Notes: generated from the sequence alone by a model not told the origin. 64,000 nt of DNA from UBA2991 sp965231185 (GCA_965231185.1 OZ246422.1:930001-994000); one strand, 5' to 3'; shown: positions 34,524 to 43,048, numbered from the stretch's first letter. Made by a program: numbers and translations.

Positions 34524-35628
34524 ATGCATCAGCTTCTTAACCAGGCCCGCGACCTCCTCCTCCGTATCTCCGACACGCTGGTGCGTCTTTGACCTGCCCC
34601 TAGCGGAAGAACGCCTCGCCGACCTTGAAGCCCAATCGGGCGACTCCTCCTTCTGGGACGACGCCGAGAACGCGCGCGCCGTGATGCAGGAGATTGCCTC
34701 CCTGCGTGATCGCGTCGAGACCTGGCGCGGCCTCGAACGACGTACGCGCGATCAGGTCGAGCTCCTCGAACTCGCTCTCGAGGAAGACGACGCCTCCTTC
34801 GCCGAGCAGGCCGTCGAGGAGATGGGCGCGATCGAGAGCCAGCTCGACCGCCGCGAATTCGAACTCCAGTTCTCCGGCGAGTACGACCACCGCAACGCTA
34901 TCCTCGCTATCCACGCTGGCGCCGGCGGCACCGACGCTTCCGACTGGACCGAAATCCTCCTGCGCATGTACCTGCGCTGGGCCGAGGCGCGGGGCTACTC
35001 CACCGAAATTCTCGACACCATGGAGGGCGAGGAGGCGGGCATCAAGAGCGCCACCATCGAGGTGGGCGGCCACCTCGCCTATGGCTACCTCGCCAGCGAA
35101 CGTGGGGTCCACCGCCTCGTACGTCTCTCCCCCTTCGATGCCGCCCATTCCCGACACACTAGCTTCGCCAAGGTCGAGGTTATGCCCGAGGTCGCCTCTA
35201 CGAGCGAGGTCGAGGTCAACCCTGACGACCTCCGCGTGGACGTTTTCCGCGCTAGCGGCCACGGTGGCCAGAACGTCCAGAAGAACTCCACCGCCATCCG
35301 TATCACCCACATCCCCAGCGGCATTGTCGTCACCTGCCAGAACGAGCGTTCCCAGCACCGAAACCGCACCAGCGCCATGAAGGTCCTCGAAGCTCGCCTC
35401 CTTGAACGGGAGCTGCTCGCCCAGGAAGAAGAACGGGCTGCGCTCAAAGGTAAACATGTGGATATGGGATGGGGAAACCAGATCCGAAGCTATGTCCTTC
35501 ACCCCTATAAGATGGTGAAGGACCACCGAACCGACTTCGAGACGAGCAACACCACCGCAGTGCTGGACGGAGACCTGGACGACCTGATGGGAGCCTACCT
35601 GCGCGCCCGCATGGGAGAAGACGCTTGA
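34524..35628 (+). CDS. prfB: Peptide chain release factor 2, programmed +1 frameshift
   Basis: RF2 reads UGA and UAA stop codons and triggers peptide release. The first frame starts at ATG 34524 (MHQLLNQARDLLLRISDTLV, RL) and meets TGA at 34590. Slipping +1 at CTTTGA continues with DLPLAEERLADLEAQSGDSS, exactly the RF2 N-terminal helix, to the stop at 35628. The total is 367 residues, the normal RF2 length. The SPF stop-recognition tripeptide is near residue 201 and GGQ in GHGGQNV near 246. The arrangement is the known autoregulation in which low RF2 lets the frameshift occur. The start overlaps no gene; the stop overlaps the next start (TTGA). Confidence 0.95.
34587..34593 (+). promoter_or_regulatory. 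prfB programmed +1 frameshift site
   Basis: CTTTGAC, the classical RF2 slip sequence with an in-frame TGA followed by C. The region just upstream (CTGGTGCGT) has only a weak Shine-Dalgarno-like TGGTG compared with the AGGGGG of E. coli. Confidence 0.93.
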
Positions 35629-37208
35629 GAGCTGCCCTACTCCTTCCCCTGCTCGCCCTCCTCGGTGGCCTCGTGCTCGGCCTGCCCGGCGCCGTGTCCG
35701 CCCAATCCCCCGAGTTCACGACCGCTATCGAGAACGACTTCCCCCAATTCCTCCGCTTCCGCCTCACGACCAGCGCCCCCAGCGAGGTGACCGATGTCAC
35801 GCTGCGCTACCGCGTCACCGGAGCCGGTTCCCTCGCTCGCGCCAAGCCCGAGGAGTTCGAGCCCGTCCCGCCCGGCGCCGCTGTAAACGTTGAGGTGCGC
35901 GTCCCCACCGGCACCCTCGGCTTCATCCCCGTCGGCAGCGAGTTCGTCTACCACTGGGAGCTCACCCTCGACGACGGCTCGACTCTTGAGAGCGAGGAAT
36001 CGAGCTACGTCTACCTGCCTCCGGGCAAGGACTGGCAGAGCGTCCACAACGACTTCATGCGCGTCTACTTCCATGGGAACGAGGAGGCCACAGCCCTCCG
36101 CTACCTGGAGGCCGCCCAGCGAACCTACACGCGCGTGGGTCAACTCCTGCAAACCGAGCTCGAAATCGTGCCCGTGAACACGGTCCTGTTTGCATCCGAG
36201 TCAGACCTGGAGGACGCCCAGCCTGGTCGTAGCGAGGTGTACGACGCCGCCACGTTCCTCTGCGGCAGCCAGGTCGCGAACAACGTCATCTTCGTCATCG
36301 ACCGCAGCTGCGGCACCCGCGACGTGAGCGACACGCTCCGCCACGAGTTCACCCACATCCTCACCAAGGCCGCCGGCGAGAGCGCCCTCGGCAAGGTGCC
36401 CTCCTGGCTCGATGAGGGCACCGCCGTCTATGCGCAGACCGAACCAGGCAGCGGCTTCCTCGATCCGTTCGAGGTGGGCGTCGCCATCGACCGCCTCATC
36501 CCCTTCAGGGTCATGATCGGGGGAAATAGCGACCCGAATCAGGTCGGGCTCTTCTACGGGCAGTCCTACCAGATGGTCCGTTTCCTCATCGCGCGCGGCG
36601 GCGAGGAGGAGTTCGCCCGTCTCTTCGCCACCATCAAGGCCGGCAACCGCTTCGACACCGCCATCGAGATCGTCTACGGGCTAACACTCGATGAGTTCGA
36701 GAACGAGTTCCGCGCCTTCCACGACCTCCCCCCGCGCGAGCCCATCCCCGCCGCCACCCCCGCGCGCGAAGAGCCTGCCACCCCCGCCGCCACGCCGGCC
36801 ACCGAGCAGCCGGAGGCTACTCCGACCGCCACCACGGCCCCTGAGCAGCCCGAGCCTGAACCGACCGCCGCTCCGGCCGGGCAGCGCGCTTCCACCGGCG
36901 ACGACGGTGGCCGCGACGTCAGCAACATCGCCCTTGGCGCCATCGCCGGCGGCGCTGTCCTCGCGCTGCTCGCCGTCTTCGCCTTCCTGCTCTCACTCAT
37001 ACTTGGCAACCGCGGACCGCAGCCCGAAGCTGCCGCCGTGGACGCCCCCGCGGAGCCCACGCCTACCGGACCCCTGGCCAGCTCGTCCCGCATGACCAGC
37101 TTCGCCGCCGGCTCGCGCTCGGAGGAAGCCTCTGCCCCTGCTCCCGAGCCCGAAGCCGAACCGGCGCCGGAACCCGAATTCGACGAGTGGGGCCCGCCGC
37201 CTACCTAG
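35625..37208 (+). CDS. Exported gluzincin-type (MA-like) metallopeptidase domain protein
   Basis: A 527-residue membrane-anchored protein. Residues 1-26 are a signal peptide (LLLPLLALLGGLVLGLPGAV). Residues 30-135 form a beta domain, and residues 140-370 a peptidase MA-like domain with HEFTH and a downstream SWLDEGTAVY Glu. A Pro/Thr/Glu-rich linker covers about 375-425. One membrane helix lies near 435-460 (IALGAIAGGAVLALLAVFAF), followed by a Pro/Glu-rich tail that should be cytoplasmic. The zinc site HExxH...E appears complete. The start is a TTG overlapping the prfB stop (TTGA), so expression is coupled to RF2. The substrate is unknown; it may process cell-surface proteins. Confidence 0.8.
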   Translation: MRAALLLPLLALLGGLVLGLPGAVSAQSPEFTTAIENDFPQFLRFRLTTSAPSEVTDVTLRYRVTGAGSLARAKPEEFEPVPPGAAVNVEVRVPTGTLGFIPVGSEFVYHWELTLDDGSTLESEESSYVYLPPGKDWQSVHNDFMRVYFHGNEEATALRYLEAAQRTYTRVGQLLQTELEIVPVNTVLFASESDLEDAQPGRSEVYDAATFLCGSQVANNVIFVIDRSCGTRDVSDTLRHEFTHILTKAAGESALGKVPSWLDEGTAVYAQTEPGSGFLDPFEVGVAIDRLIPFRVMIGGNSDPNQVGLFYGQSYQMVRFLIARGGEEEFARLFATIKAGNRFDTAIEIVYGLTLDEFENEFRAFHDLPPREPIPAATPAREEPATPAATPATEQPEATPTATTAPEQPEPEPTAAPAGQRASTGDDGGRDVSNIALGAIAGGAVLALLAVFAFLLSLILGNRGPQPEAAAVDAPAEPTPTGPLASSSRMTSFAAGSRSEEASAPAPEPEAEPAPEPEFDEWGPPPT

Positions 37209-37212
37209 GACG

Positions 37213-37536
37213 CTAGTCTTGCCCCACGTCAGAGAAGTTGGTGATTGAGACTTCACCCTCAGGAAATTCAGCGATAATCCTGAGGTGGCCGCCGACGGCC
37301 TCGATGGACGAGCGGAGGCTGGAGACGTAGATGTCAGCCCGCTGCTCCAGCTTCGCGATGGCGAGTTGGGTCACGTGCAGAGTCTCGGCCAAGTCCTTCT
37401 GTGTCAGTGCCCTTGCCCGGCGCAGTTCGTGAAGCGGCATTTCGGCGAGCAATTCGCGCTTCATGGCGTCGATGCGCTGGCGTCGCTCGGGCGTGAGATC
37501 CCTGGTGAGCTTTTGGAATGGATGGCGCCCGCTCAT
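37213..37536 (-). CDS. XRE-family regulator, antitoxin-like
   Basis: A 107-residue helix-turn-helix protein resembling antitoxins of RelE/HigB2-type pairs. LHELRRARALTQKDLAETLH is followed by VTQLAIAKLEQRADIYVSSL, then EAVGGHLRIIAEFPEGEVSI. The ATG overlaps the stop of the phosphatidyltransferase gene (ATGA), so it is the last gene of the lipid operon rather than part of a TA pair; no toxin adjoins it. It may be an orphan antitoxin captured by the operon, or a regulator of it. Confidence 0.8.
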   Translation of the reverse strand: MSGRHPFQKLTRDLTPERRQRIDAMKRELLAEMPLHELRRARALTQKDLAETLHVTQLAIAKLEQRADIYVSSLRSSIEAVGGHLRIIAEFPEGEVSITNFSDVGQD

Positions 37537-38153
37537 TCGGTCAGGCCCTCCGCCTCGCGATCACGCTCGCGCAGGGCCTTCCCGACGATCGCCCAGCGCT
37601 GCAGCGCCGTCACATTCGCCAGCACCGCCAGGATGATGATCACGACCGTGAGTCCGTTCGCCAGCAGCCCGATCCCGAGCAGCACTACCCGCTCCTGTCG
37701 CCGGAAGAGCCCTTCGCGCGTCGTGATGCCAAGCGCTTCCCCCCGCGCCCGCACGTAGCTCACCGCGATGCTCCCGAAGAGCGCCGCGTAGCCGAACCCC
37801 GCCTGCACATCCTCCCCCCGCTCCGTGAAGTACCAGATGCAGGCCGCCAGCACGAGCGCTTCGCCCACACGGTCCATGACCGCGTCCAGCAGCGCTCCGT
37901 ACGGCGTCGCCTTCCCCGTTGCCCGCGCCACCGCCCCGTCCACGAAGTCCATCGCGCTGAATCCCAGGAACACCACGCCCGCGATCAGCAGTCGTTCCTC
38001 CATGATCAGCCACGCCGCCACGCCGCTCCCGGCCGCCCCCGCCAGCGTGATCATGTTCGGCGTGATGCCGAGTCTCCCCACGCCCCGCCCGATAGCGCTG
38101 CTCGCCGCTGCCGGGATGCGTTCGGGCAGGAGCCGCAGCCGTCGCCGGCTCAC
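37533..38153 (-). CDS. CDP-alcohol phosphatidyltransferase, probably phosphatidylinositol phosphate synthase
   Basis: A 206-residue membrane enzyme. The CDP-alcohol motif D-G-x2-A-R-x8-G-x3-D-x3-D is exact at residues 72-94 (DGAVAR ... YGALLDAVMD). About five or six membrane helices surround it. The family transfers a phosphatidyl group from CDP-diacylglycerol to an alcohol. With Ino1 and a PimA-like enzyme in the operon, the acceptor is probably inositol 1-phosphate, as in mycobacterial PgsA1. Glycerol phosphate cannot be excluded. The GTG start at 38153 overlaps the previous stop (GTGA); longer open frames upstream are antisense-like shadows. Confidence 0.85.
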   Translation of the reverse strand: MSRRRLRLLPERIPAAASSAIGRGVGRLGITPNMITLAGAAGSGVAAWLIMEERLLIAGVVFLGFSAMDFVDGAVARATGKATPYGALLDAVMDRVGEALVLAACIWYFTERGEDVQAGFGYAALFGSIAVSYVRARGEALGITTREGLFRRQERVVLLGIGLLANGLTVVIIILAVLANVTALQRWAIVGKALRERDREAEGLTE

Positions 38154-39298
38154 GCCCGCGTCAACTCCTGCTGCGTGGCCTGCGCCTCCGCCACCTGCCC
38201 GCGTTCGTAGAGCAGCCGCTCGTAGTAGGCCAACACCCGCCGCGCCACGTTCTCCCAACTGTAGTGCGCCGCCTGTGCCTGACCTTGCTCCGCCAGCGCC
38301 CGGCTCAGGTCGCGGTCGTGCCGTAGGCGGAGCACCGCCTCCGCCAGCGCCCTGTCGTCCTTCGGCGGCACGAGCAATCCGTCGACCTCGTTCGTGATCA
38401 CCCCCGCGAACCCCTCGATGTTGCTCGCCACCACCGGCAGCCTCGCCGCCATCGCCTCCAGCAGCGCGATGCCCTGGCTCTCGTTCCCCGTCGCCGGCGA
38501 GCAGAAGGCGTGTGCGCTGTGGTGGTAACGCGGGAGCTCGCCGTAGGGCACGTTCGAGCGGAAGACCACGTTCTCGTCCTCCCCCACGATCCGCTCGTAC
38601 CGCCGGAAGCTCCCTGCCCCGACCACAATGAGCCGGCTCCGCGGCTCCGCCTCGCGGATGCGTCGGAAGGCTCGTAGTGCGTACTTCAGTCCCTTGCGCT
38701 TTTCCGGCCGCCCCACGAACAGCAGGTTGAAGCAGCCGTCGTCGAATTCCGGAAGGGGTGCGTGTTCGTTCGCGAAGTGGGCGAAGTCGATCCCGTTTGG
38801 GATCAGGTTGTAGTAGCCCGGGAAGTACCGCCCCACCAACCGCGCCGCCGCCGGCGAGACCGCGATCTTCCCGTCCAGCCGCCGAAACGACCGCCGGAGC
38901 AGCGGCCGCGAATACTCGTAGAAGCGGTTCCCGCCATCCTTCGCAGCGTGGAAGGTGCCCACGTTCGCCGCCCGCGAGTGGCGTAGCACCTGGTACGGCA
39001 ACAGCGGCATCAGCGGCTCGTGCAGGTGAACGATGTCGAACGCGCCCTCCTCCAGCAGGCTCTCGATCGCCCGCCCCTTCCACGTGAAGCTGATGCGCGC
39101 CATCGAGCCGCTCGCCGGCACTGCCCACGGCTTCCCCATCACCACGCAGTCTCCCTCCGCCCCCTCGGGGTCGGAAGCCGGTGCGAGGATCGTCACCTCG
39201 TGGCCCCACTCCCGAAACTGCGCCCCTAGCTGTCCGATGTGGCTGTTCACACCGCTGGGCACAGACCAGTCGTACGGCGATACCAGTGCGATCCTCAT
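38150..39298 (-). CDS. GT4-family glycosyltransferase, PimA-like
   Basis: A 382-residue GT-B glycosyltransferase. The N-terminus RIALVSPYDWSVPSGVNSHI matches phosphatidylinositol mannosyltransferase PimA. VHLHEPLMPLLPYQVLR, GTFHAAKDGGNRFYEY, LLFVGRPEKRKGLKYALRAF and SPATGNESQGIALLEAMAA (the E-x7-E donor site) complete the family pattern. PimA adds mannose from GDP-mannose to phosphatidylinositol on the inner membrane face. The ATG overlaps the PHP gene stop (ATGA). Identification as PimA rests on the N-terminal motif and the operon; other lipid or sugar acceptors are possible. Confidence 0.85.
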   Translation of the reverse strand: MRIALVSPYDWSVPSGVNSHIGQLGAQFREWGHEVTILAPASDPEGAEGDCVVMGKPWAVPASGSMARISFTWKGRAIESLLEEGAFDIVHLHEPLMPLLPYQVLRHSRAANVGTFHAAKDGGNRFYEYSRPLLRRSFRRLDGKIAVSPAAARLVGRYFPGYYNLIPNGIDFAHFANEHAPLPEFDDGCFNLLFVGRPEKRKGLKYALRAFRRIREAEPRSRLIVVGAGSFRRYERIVGEDENVVFRSNVPYGELPRYHHSAHAFCSPATGNESQGIALLEAMAARLPVVASNIEGFAGVITNEVDGLLVPPKDDRALAEAVLRLRHDRDLSRALAEQGQAQAAHYSWENVARRVLAYYERLLYERGQVAEAQATQQELTRA

Positions 39299-40029
39299 CG
39301 TCCGCTCACCCACGTCCCTCGACGCACCATCTTGCGGGGCGTCGCCGAGAACCCCCACGCCAACCCTAGCACCGCCTGCCCCAGCCCGATCTCGCGCAGC
39401 GAGGGCGGCCGGGAGTGCCCCTCGCGCACCGCGCCCGAGGCCAGTGCCGCCTGCAGCTCCGCCGCCGTGTTTCCCTCGAACTCCGTCCAGCCAGTCCCCA
39501 GTTGGGGGAGGTGATGGCAATCGCTCCCTCCGCATACCGGCAGCCCCCAGCGCTCCGCGTTGCGCTGCGCCGTCCGCTGCGCCGTCACTCGACCCGCCGG
39601 GCTCAGGTTCGTCTCGACTGCGTCGAACATGACCCCTTCCTCCCCGCGCGCCACGACCCGGTCGATTGTGCGCTTGCTCAGCGATCTTGTCAGCCAGCTC
39701 ATCGGGTGGGCCGCGACCGCGATCCCGCCCTGCGCGTGGATCGCTTCGATCGTCGCCTCCACCGACCGGAAGATCGGTGGCGTCCGCTCGATGAAGAGCG
39801 CCAGCAAGTGCCCGTGTCGGGTCGTGATCTCCGCGCCCGGCGCCACCTCCACCCGCAGCCCCCGTTTCGCCGCCAGCTCGCGCGCCACCAGGCCGCCCCG
39901 CACGTCCTCGTGGTCCGTGATGGCGATCACGTCCAGCTCCGTGCCTCGCTCGACGGACTCAAGCACCTCCGCTACCGATGCCATCCCGTCCGAGATACGC
40001 GTGTGCACGTGGATGTCTGCCCTACCCAC
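39295..40029 (-). CDS. PHP-domain phosphoesterase
   Basis: A 244-residue metal-dependent phosphoesterase of the PHP family. The metal ligands appear in ADIHVHTRISDG, ITDHEDVRGG, APGAEITT, AVAAHPMSWL and GGSDCHHL. Relatives include nucleoside-3',5'-bisphosphatases and histidinol-phosphatase-like enzymes. In this operon it could supply the missing phosphatase that removes the phosphate from phosphatidylinositol phosphate or inositol phosphate; this is inference. The start is a GTG eight bases inside the end of the acyltransferase gene. Confidence 0.85.
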   Translation of the reverse strand: MGRADIHVHTRISDGMASVAEVLESVERGTELDVIAITDHEDVRGGLVARELAAKRGLRVEVAPGAEITTRHGHLLALFIERTPPIFRSVEATIEAIHAQGGIAVAAHPMSWLTRSLSKRTIDRVVARGEEGVMFDAVETNLSPAGRVTAQRTAQRNAERWGLPVCGGSDCHHLPQLGTGWTEFEGNTAAELQAALASGAVREGHSRPPSLREIGLGQAVLGLAWGFSATPRKMVRRGTWVSGR

Positions 40030-40945
40030 AGGCGTGCGCCTCCCAGAACGCTTCCAGCACCGTCCACTGCCCGGGATCGCGTCGGATGTGCGCGCTCAAC
40101 AGGTCCGCCCATCGCTGCGCCGCCGCCGCCACGGCCTGCTCGCGGTCGCCATCCGCGGGGACCGTGAACGGCTCCTCGATCCACACCGTCTGATCATCGG
40201 CGAAGCGGCGCGCCGCGAACAGGGGCGCCACCGTTGCCCCCGTACGTCGCGCCAGCTCCCAGGGTCCGCGTGGCAGCCGCACTCGCCGCCCCAGCAGGGT
40301 CGTGCAGACGCCCTCGCCGCTCAGGTCGCGGTCTGCGACCAGCGCCACCAGGCCCCCCGCCCGCAGTGCGCGCAGCGCCTCGCGAGTCCCGCCCAGGTCG
40401 GCCGTCGCCACGCGCCCGCCCCCGGCCTCCCGCAGCCGAGCCATCTCGCGCCCGAGCGCGGGCGGCTCCAGCGGCTCCACCAGCTCCACCCAGGCCCGTC
40501 CCCGCTGCGCCATCGCGATGAGGGCGAGCTCCGGGTTCCCCGTGTGCGCGCTCACGATGATCGCCGGACCGGGCGCGAAGAGCGCGGTGAGGTGCTCCTC
40601 GCCCACGAGCCGCAGGTGCTCTCGCTCGAAGCTGGCGTGGTCGCGATGCGGGAACGTCGCCAGGTCCACGTAGTAGCTCGCCACATTCTGGAACGCCTTC
40701 AGCGACCCCGCCCGCGCCCGCCCGGCGTCGCCGCCGCAGGCCGGCAGCAGGTTCCCCTCCACCCGCTCCCGCGCTCCCGCCCGCAGCCTCCAGACCAGCC
40801 ATCCGGCGAGCCGCGCCAGCGCGTAGGCGGGACGCGGGAAGCGACCCACCAGCGGCGTCGCTGTCTTCAGGGCCGCCAGCGTTAGCGCCCCGAGGATGAT
40901 TCGCCGGAGGCCGAAGGTCCCCAAAACTCCCGGAACATATACCAC
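40022..40945 (-). CDS. LpxL/PatA-type lysophospholipid acyltransferase, second copy
   Basis: A 307-residue membrane-associated acyltransferase with the H-x4-E motif in SAHTGNPELALIAMAQRGRA. An N-terminal hydrophobic helix (LGALTLAALKTATPLVG) anchors it. Downstream blocks ADRDLSGEGVCTTLLGRRVR and PRGPWELARRTGATVAPLFA are typical of the LpxL group. Mycobacterial PatA acylates the mannose of PIM1. The frame overlaps the upstream acyltransferase by 64 bases if the GTG at 40945 is used, so a later start (for example a TTG near 40924) is possible. It is one of two paralogues side by side. Confidence 0.82.
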   Translation of the reverse strand: MVYVPGVLGTFGLRRIILGALTLAALKTATPLVGRFPRPAYALARLAGWLVWRLRAGARERVEGNLLPACGGDAGRARAGSLKAFQNVASYYVDLATFPHRDHASFEREHLRLVGEEHLTALFAPGPAIIVSAHTGNPELALIAMAQRGRAWVELVEPLEPPALGREMARLREAGGGRVATADLGGTREALRALRAGGLVALVADRDLSGEGVCTTLLGRRVRLPRGPWELARRTGATVAPLFAARRFADDQTVWIEEPFTVPADGDREQAVAAAAQRWADLLSAHIRRDPGQWTVLEAFWEAHACG

Positions 40946-41688
40946 TGCTCGGGGTCCTGACGGATGAACTCCTCGTGCGCGCTCATGATCGCCTGCGTCA
41001 GTGCCTGCACGTCGCGGGCGCTGTCGCCGCTCGCCTCGAACCCGAGGTCGAAGTTCGAGAGCACGTCGATCCGGCCCGGTTCGCGTCGCGGGAAGGCCAC
41101 CGCCCCGACCGCCGCCCCCGTTCGCAGCGCCAGCCGCGCCGGCCCCGCCGGCACCTCCACCTCCTGGCCGAAGAAGCGCACCCGCACACCGCCCCCCACG
41201 AGTGGCCGGTCGATCAGGATCGCGAGCATCTCGTTCCGGCGCAGCGCCCGCACGAGCGAGGGCCCCGCGCGCTCCATCTTCACCAGGCGCACGCCCAGCG
41301 CCTCGCGACCCGACACGATCAGGGCGTCCAGCCGGGGATTGTCGAACGTCTCCCCCAGCACCGTCAGCGAGTAGCCGCGCGCCGCCGCGATCGTCGCTCC
41401 CAGGTCCCAGTTGCCGAAGTGCATGGGCGCTACCAGCGCGCCGCGCCCATGCGCCAGCCCCCGGTCGAGCCCCTCGAACCCGGGCGTCTCCACCCCCACC
41501 GCCAGCCGCTCTTCAGGAGAGAGATGCCCCGTCGCGGCGAATTCGATGATGTAGCGCGCGTAGTTCGCCAGCGACGCACGCGCGACCCGCCGCCGCTCCC
41601 CCGCTGTGGCGTCGGGAAGGATGCGCTCGTAGTTGCGCAGCATCGCCTGCCGGCCCCGTGGCCAGCAGTAGAAGGCGGCGCTCCCCAC
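40882..41688 (-). CDS. LpxL/PatA-type lysophospholipid acyltransferase, first copy
   Basis: An acyltransferase of at least 268 residues with H-x4-D in MHFGNWDLGATIAAARGYSL. Other family blocks are AILIDRPLVGGGVRVRFFGQ and PAGPARLALRTGAAVGAVAF, ending EFIRQDPEQWYMFREFWG. The GTG at 41688 is the first usual start codon, but the frame is open upstream to the ino1 stop and encodes a good hydrophobic helix (AYVGWRAILALSRALPLRPL). The true start may therefore be an unusual codon just after ino1. It probably acylates an inositol lipid. Confidence 0.82.
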   Translation of the reverse strand: MGSAAFYCWPRGRQAMLRNYERILPDATAGERRRVARASLANYARYIIEFAATGHLSPEERLAVGVETPGFEGLDRGLAHGRGALVAPMHFGNWDLGATIAAARGYSLTVLGETFDNPRLDALIVSGREALGVRLVKMERAGPSLVRALRRNEMLAILIDRPLVGGGVRVRFFGQEVEVPAGPARLALRTGAAVGAVAFPRREPGRIDVLSNFDLGFEASGDSARDVQALTQAIMSAHEEFIRQDPEQWYMFREFWGPSASGESSSGR

Positions 41689-41796
41689 CAGAGCCGCGGC
41701 CGCGCAGAGCGGGCGCAGCGGTAGCGCGCGCGAGAGCGCCAGGATCGCGCGCCAGCCGACGTATGCGAGCGTGCCGGCCCCCTTCGCGCGTTGAGG

Positions 41797-42870
41797 CTAC
41801 GCCTCGGTAATGAACGACTCCACCATGTCGCGCGCTTCGTCGTCGTGGTACTGCACCGGCGGCGACTTCATGAAGTAGGAGCTGGGCGCCAGCAGCGGCC
41901 CCTTCAGGCCACGGTCGAGCCCCAGCTTCGCGCAACGGATCGCGTCGATCACCACGCCCGCGCTGTTCGGGCTGTCCCACACCTCGAGCTTCAGCTCCAG
42001 GTTCAGGGGCACGTTGCCGAACGTCGTGCCTTCCATCCGGATGTGGCACCACTTGCGGTCGTCAAGCCACGGCACGTAGTCGCTCGGACCGACGTGCACG
42101 TCGTCGGCGCGCATTTCGTAGTCGATCTGGCTGGTCACCGCGCTCGTCTTCGAGATCTTCTTCGACTCCAGCCGTGAGCGCTCAAGCATGTTCAGGAAGT
42201 CCGTGTTCCCGCCGAAGTTGAGCTGGTAGGTGCGGTCCAGGTGCACGCCCCGGTCGGCGAACAGCCGCGCCAGCGTGCGGTGCACGATCGTCGCCCCCAC
42301 CTGGCTCTTGATGTCGTCGCCGATGATCGGCAGGCCGGCCTCTTCGAAGCGGCGCGGCCAGTAGCCGTTCTCGTCGCGCGCGATGAACACCGGAATGCAG
42401 TTGATGAACGCGCAGCCGGCCGCGAGCGTCTGCTCGACGTACCACTTGGTCGCCTCTTCCGAGCCTACCGGCAGGTAGTTGATGACAACGTCGATGTCGT
42501 TCTCGCGGAGCAGCTTCACGATGTCGGCTGTGCCCCCGGGCGCCTTCTCGATTACGTCGCTCAGGTACTGACCGAGCCCGTCGTGGGTCATCCCACGCTC
42601 CACCTTCACGCCCTGCGGCGGCACGTCGGCGAATTTGAAGGTGTTGTTCTGTCCCGAGAACACCGCCTCCGAGAGGTCCTTGCCCACCTTGTCCGCGTCG
42701 ATGTCGATGGCGACGGCCACGTTGATGTCGTTGATGTGATAGCCCCCCACGACGGGGTGCATGATGCCGGGAACCTCGTCCCCTTCCTCGATGTGCCGGT
42801 ACAGCTCAATTCCCTGCACAAGCGAGGAGGCGCAGTTGCCCACGCCGATGATGGCCACGTTGATACTCAA
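41797..42870 (-). CDS. ino1: myo-Inositol-1-phosphate synthase
   Basis: A 357-residue NAD-dependent synthase converting glucose 6-phosphate to inositol phosphate. The NAD-binding start reads INVAIIGVGNCASSLVQG. The family blocks VINYLPVGSEEATKWYVEQT, FINCIPVFIA, GDDIKSQVGATI and TYQLNFGGNTDFLNML are all present. The short, actinobacterial-like form (about 360 residues) is seen. It is the first gene of the seven-gene inositol-lipid operon. Only a weak ribosome-binding site is visible before the ATG; GGAG lies about 14 bases upstream. Confidence 0.95.
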   Translation of the reverse strand: MSINVAIIGVGNCASSLVQGIELYRHIEEGDEVPGIMHPVVGGYHINDINVAVAIDIDADKVGKDLSEAVFSGQNNTFKFADVPPQGVKVERGMTHDGLGQYLSDVIEKAPGGTADIVKLLRENDIDVVINYLPVGSEEATKWYVEQTLAAGCAFINCIPVFIARDENGYWPRRFEEAGLPIIGDDIKSQVGATIVHRTLARLFADRGVHLDRTYQLNFGGNTDFLNMLERSRLESKKISKTSAVTSQIDYEMRADDVHVGPSDYVPWLDDRKWCHIRMEGTTFGNVPLNLELKLEVWDSPNSAGVVIDAIRCAKLGLDRGLKGPLLAPSSYFMKSPPVQYHDDEARDMVESFITEA

Positions 42871-43048
42871 GGTCGAAATCTCCAGAGAAGTGGTTCAGTG
42901 AGCGCGCGGAGACCCGCTCAAGGGCCGCGCCTCTGCGACCTCGGGGGCCGCAACGCAGTAGTGCAGTTTACCACGGCCCCGAGGCATGCGCTCCATGCGA
43001 GCGCGGTAGACGCGCGGTTTCGCGTATCTCCCATCCGGTGGCTGCCTG

